From: Dromaius novaehollandiae
Lineage: Eukaryota; Chordata; Aves; Casuariiformes; Dromaiidae
NCBI RefSeq assembly: GCF_036370855.1
Contig: NC_088098.1
Span: 143,302,721 to 143,366,720, forward strand
DNA length: 64,000 nt
Reading direction: 5' to 3'
Below, piece by piece: positions 63,258 to 64,000 of the stretch (the first letter of the stretch is position 1; the number at the start of each line of letters is the position of its first letter). Made by a program: the position numbers and the translations under genes. The notes below the pieces were generated by a model. The model was not told where the DNA came from, made no database searches, and saw nothing but the letters and a program-made list of their open reading frames with translations.

Positions 63258-64000
63258 GCACTTGGTGTGAAGAAGCACGGTCAATAGCATCAGGTTTGTC
63301 CCAAGACAGTATTGCTGCCAGCTGGTTTCTTTTTTAATGTCCCAGAGGCTTGTATGTGCATTTGCTTTGAATCACGAGGCAATTTCTGGACAAAAAAGGA
63401 TAAAAATGCTCTGGTAGTTTCGTACTGACCAAGGCAGGCTTGGCTGACTGATCTAATAAAAAGTCATTGTTTTACGTAGGCTGAGCTATGCAGAGGCCAG
63501 GCTTCTCCTTTCTTTCACAACTCCCTGAAAGAGTGAGTGGCCAGGTTAGTTAAGGGAATCCTCCTTGGAGAGGTAAAGAGAACAAGAGATTCCCAGGAGC
63601 CTTATCACCACTAAACTTAATCCTAGGCAGCATGAAGAGTGCAGACAGAAGTGTCTGGTGCTATAATACTAGTTCAGGCATTAACTGTTTTCCTCCTATA
63701 TCTGAGCAACTTAACTTTCTAACACAGGACTCTGTGGGACCACTGTGTATCAGCTTTCTCTTGGGTCTAAGTGGTCCTAGTATAACTGGAAATGGGGCAT
63801 TTTTCCTTTCCCTGCCTTACGGAGGTTGATAGGATTCTCACTACTAGAGTAGTAATGGAAACATGGTGTCCACAATTAATATACTGAAAGCAAGGAAGAT
63901 CTCTGCTTGAGAATCAGTGAGACACAAAGACCACAGGGCACTGAGGTATGACTAGTATATGATCTCTGAAAGCGGAAATATAGAAAAAAGGGAACAGCAG

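Noticed and set aside
63015..63290. Minus-strand frame with His-Thr repeats
   Set aside because: Caused by the GT microsatellite at 63215-63257.

Overview
This window is vertebrate nuclear DNA, most probably from a bird. It is AT-rich and intron-dominated, with one CpG island. It carries a 5'-truncated CR1 LINE of the type that dominates avian genomes (CR1 also occurs in turtles and crocodilians) and a solo ERV LTR. The species cannot be fixed from the sequence alone.

The only protein-coding gene I can support is the 5' part of PRKX, a cAMP-dependent-protein-kinase-like Ser/Thr kinase of the AGC group, on the + strand. Four coding exons are visible: 17413-17599, 51071-51239, 55190-55453 and 61721-61840. 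All have GT-AG borders and together they encode the first 246 codons plus two bases. They cover the Ala/Pro-rich N-terminus, the glycine loop, catalytic Lys85, alpha-C Glu104, the catalytic loop (Asp179, Asn184), the DFG motif (Asp197) and the activation-loop Thr210. The remaining roughly 110 residues, which include the rest of the C-lobe and the AGC tail, must lie beyond 64000. I found no further exon in 61841-64000.

Layout: 1 to about 16600 is upstream intergenic DNA with no recognisable gene, a long GAAGA pentanucleotide repeat (717-953), A- and G-homopolymers and one exon-like segment (7495-7565). About 16660-17930 is the PRKX CpG-island promoter with GC boxes, two short upstream ORFs and G-rich sequence running across the first splice donor. 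Intron 1 (33.5 kb) holds T- and G-homopolymers, a 0.4 kb dispersed duplication (35457-35862 and 39047-39409), a 729-bp solo LTR with a 5-bp target-site duplication (35972-36700) and a 2.3 kb antisense CR1 relic (47625-49944). Introns 2-4 are mostly unique AT-rich DNA. They contain a perfect 24-bp palindrome of back-to-back GATA sites, a strong G-quadruplex motif and a 20-base T run directly behind the exon 3 donor.

I see no novel multi-gene system, no CRISPR array and no RNA gene. The observation most worth testing is a possible 15-nt, frame-preserving microexon at 55864-55878. If it is used, it would insert five residues into the kinase activation segment, between the DFG motif and the activation-loop threonine.
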